The notes under the pieces were generated by a model. It worked only from the letters and a program-made list of their open reading frames with translations. It was not told where the DNA came from and made no database searches. The position numbers and the translations under genes were made by a program. Source: DATJZH01 sp035499215 (GTDB lineage: Bacteria; Actinomycetota; Actinomycetes; Streptosporangiales; Streptosporangiaceae). From it: a stretch of 6,299 nucleotides of DNA. Positions 5,635-6,299 of this stretch are shown piece after piece. The stretch spans positions 1 to 6,299 of the forward strand of contig DATJZH010000438.1 in the NCBI GenBank assembly GCA_035499215.1, read 5' to 3'. Within the stretch, counting starts at the first letter, position 1. Every line of letters starts with the position of its first letter.

Positions 5635-5667
5635 CACGGGCACGCCGGCACGCATGGACGCCTGAGC

Positions 5668-5697
5668 AGAATACCGGCCACCACCGGCAGCGGTCAA
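5668..5697 (-). promoter_or_regulatory. Vegetative promoter of the rplM-rpsI operon
   Basis: The minus strand reads TTGACC (5697-5692), an 18-nt spacer, then TATTCT (5673-5668). Five of six bases match the sigma-70 -35 consensus, and the -10 has the expected TA...T pattern. This is a strong housekeeping promoter of the kind found before actinobacterial ribosomal-protein genes. The transcript would start near 5661 and have a leader of about 130 nt before rplM. Confidence 0.8.
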
Positions 5698-6039
5698 AGC
5701 GATGCTAGCCGAAGACCCGCCATTGCTCCCGGTCCGCGGGCCGCTGGGCCCGGCCCGGGCCTCGCTGCGCCGCCGCGCACCACCACGGCGCGGGGTCAAG
5801 GCGCCTGTGCCGCTGGACGCCATGCATCCGGGCCAAGATCAATGACATGACCTTCATTGTCTTCGGGAACAGGCCCGCTCGCTGGGCTGCCGGCATCGGC
5901 CAGGCGCGCTGCCTTAGCGCCGGATCCGGGGAGCCGCAAAGCCGCAGGATCGGCCGGGCCTGCCGGACACGGCGAGCGGATGTCGCAGGTGAGAGCGGGT
6001 TTCCTGGAGGAAGCCGCACGGAGCCGCACGACCGGGCAA
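5698..6039. other. Divergent intergenic region
   Basis: No gene is supported in this stretch upstream of both rplM and the rightmost gene. A 47-codon plus-strand frame (5702-5845) and longer minus-strand frames exist, but they have no family resemblance and no ribosome-binding site. Two possible control elements stand out. One is the inverted repeat CAATGA-N8-TCATTG at 5840-5859. The other is four copies of AGCCGCA, in pairs at 5932/5940 and 6012/6022. They lie between the rplM promoter and the divergent gene at 6052. Confidence 0.45.
5840..5859. repeat. Inverted repeat CAATGA-N8-TCATTG
   Basis: Two perfect 6-bp arms are separated by 8 nt in a locally AT-richer patch, giving a 20-bp dyad of operator-like dimensions. 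It lies about 180 nt upstream of the rplM transcription start and about 190 nt before the divergent gene. A 6-bp dyad can arise by chance. Confidence 0.25.
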
Positions 6040-6045
6040 TAGGCT
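6040..6045 (+). promoter_or_regulatory. -10 box for a leaderless transcript
   Basis: TAGGCT fits the actinobacterial TANNNT -10 pattern and sits 6 nt before the ATG at 6052. Transcription would therefore start at or next to the A of the start codon. Leaderless mRNAs with this geometry are common in actinomycetes, and there is no strong Shine-Dalgarno here. No TTGAC-like -35 is visible. Confidence 0.45.
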
Positions 6046-6051
6046 CCCGCC

Positions 6052-6299
6052 ATGCGCTCAGCGGGTGACCACGCGGTGGGCCACGCACGCGGCCGCCGGC
6101 ATGGATCAGCCGGCCGCAATGCTCCGTCGCGCCTGGTCGCGCCGCTGCAGCCGGGCGGCCGCGACTCCTCGCTGTTCGCCCGCGGCTACCAGGCCAGCCA
6201 GGCGGCTGCTGCGCAGCCGGAGGATGATCCCGGCCGCCACGGTACGTCCCGCGGACCAGGCAGCGGCGGTAAGGGCCCCGTCCGGGGATACCCGCCGGC
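6052..6299 (+). CDS. Unknown protein with disordered Gly/Pro-rich N-terminus (partial, 3' end missing)
   Basis: The frame is open for 82 codons from the ATG at 6052 to the window edge, and an in-frame TAG sits just upstream at 6040-6042. Most codons end in G or C, as expected for a real gene in this genome. The peptide starts MRSAGDHAVGHARGRRHG and is rich in Arg, Gly, Ala, Gln and Pro. Near the edge it reads SGGKGPVRGYPP, a low-complexity linker of the sort that precedes membrane or catalytic domains in actinobacterial envelope, signalling or secretion proteins. No signal peptide, membrane helix or catalytic motif lies within the visible part, so I assign no function. It is divergent from rplM. 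An internal GTG at 6076 is an alternative start, but the leaderless -10 spacing favours 6052. Chance openness in GC-rich DNA remains possible. Confidence 0.5.
   Translation, partial: MRSAGDHAVGHARGRRHGSAGRNAPSRLVAPLQPGGRDSSLFARGYQASQAAAAQPEDDPGRHGTSRGPGSGGKGPVRGYPP

Noticed and set aside
5702..5845. 47-codon plus-strand frame between the divergent promoters
   Set aside because: It has no ribosome-binding site, no -10 at leaderless distance and no family resemblance. Openness at this GC content is expected.
5705..6119. Minus-strand frames upstream of rplM as truA or another translation gene
   Set aside because: No pseudouridine synthase motifs or other family features are present, and the product is low complexity.
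1..6299. tRNA, rRNA, CRISPR array, transposase or integrase
   Set aside because: I saw no cloverleaf, no spaced direct repeats of CRISPR type, and no transposase motifs or terminal inverted repeats. The only array is the coding 36-nt repeat.

Overview
The window comes from a high-GC actinomycete (Actinomycetota). The evidence is the strongly G/C-ending codons, the GTG starts, the actinobacterial N-terminal extension on ribosomal protein S9, the conserved order rplM-rpsI-glmM, and an actinobacterial type of pentapeptide-repeat protein. I cannot name the genus; something near Streptosporangiales or related deep lineages is a guess.

Layout. Minus strand, right to left: a sigma-70-type promoter (5668-5697) and a leader of about 130 nt, then rplM (L13), rpsI (S9) and glmM (phosphoglucosamine mutase), with gaps of about 50 nt that suggest one operon. 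At the far left, still on the minus strand, the first 38 codons of nnrD (NAD(P)H-hydrate repair enzyme) run off the window edge. Between glmM and nnrD, where actinomycetes commonly keep coaA, glmS and acpS, lies about 2.85 kb of accessory sequence: a decayed LuxR-type DNA-binding domain (483-612, minus, frameshifted), about 740 nt with no recognisable gene but a perfect 11-bp hairpin, and an intact plus-strand gene (1357-2769). That gene encodes a HEAT-like helical domain followed by 20 tandem 12-residue pentapeptide-like units. It converges on glmM, and the 199-nt gap between them holds GC-rich hairpins.

At the right edge a divergent plus-strand frame starts at 6052, probably from a leaderless transcript, and runs out of the window with a disordered Gly/Pro-rich N-terminus. 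I cannot assign it a function.

How the genes fit together: rplM and rpsI make neighbouring ribosome components from one transcript, and glmM supplies glucosamine-1-phosphate for peptidoglycan precursors, so ribosome synthesis is coupled to cell-wall synthesis. The pentapeptide-repeat gene looks like an independent insertion into this conserved cluster. It is the most unusual item here because its 36-nt/12-residue period differs from the canonical 5/20-residue pentapeptide solenoid.
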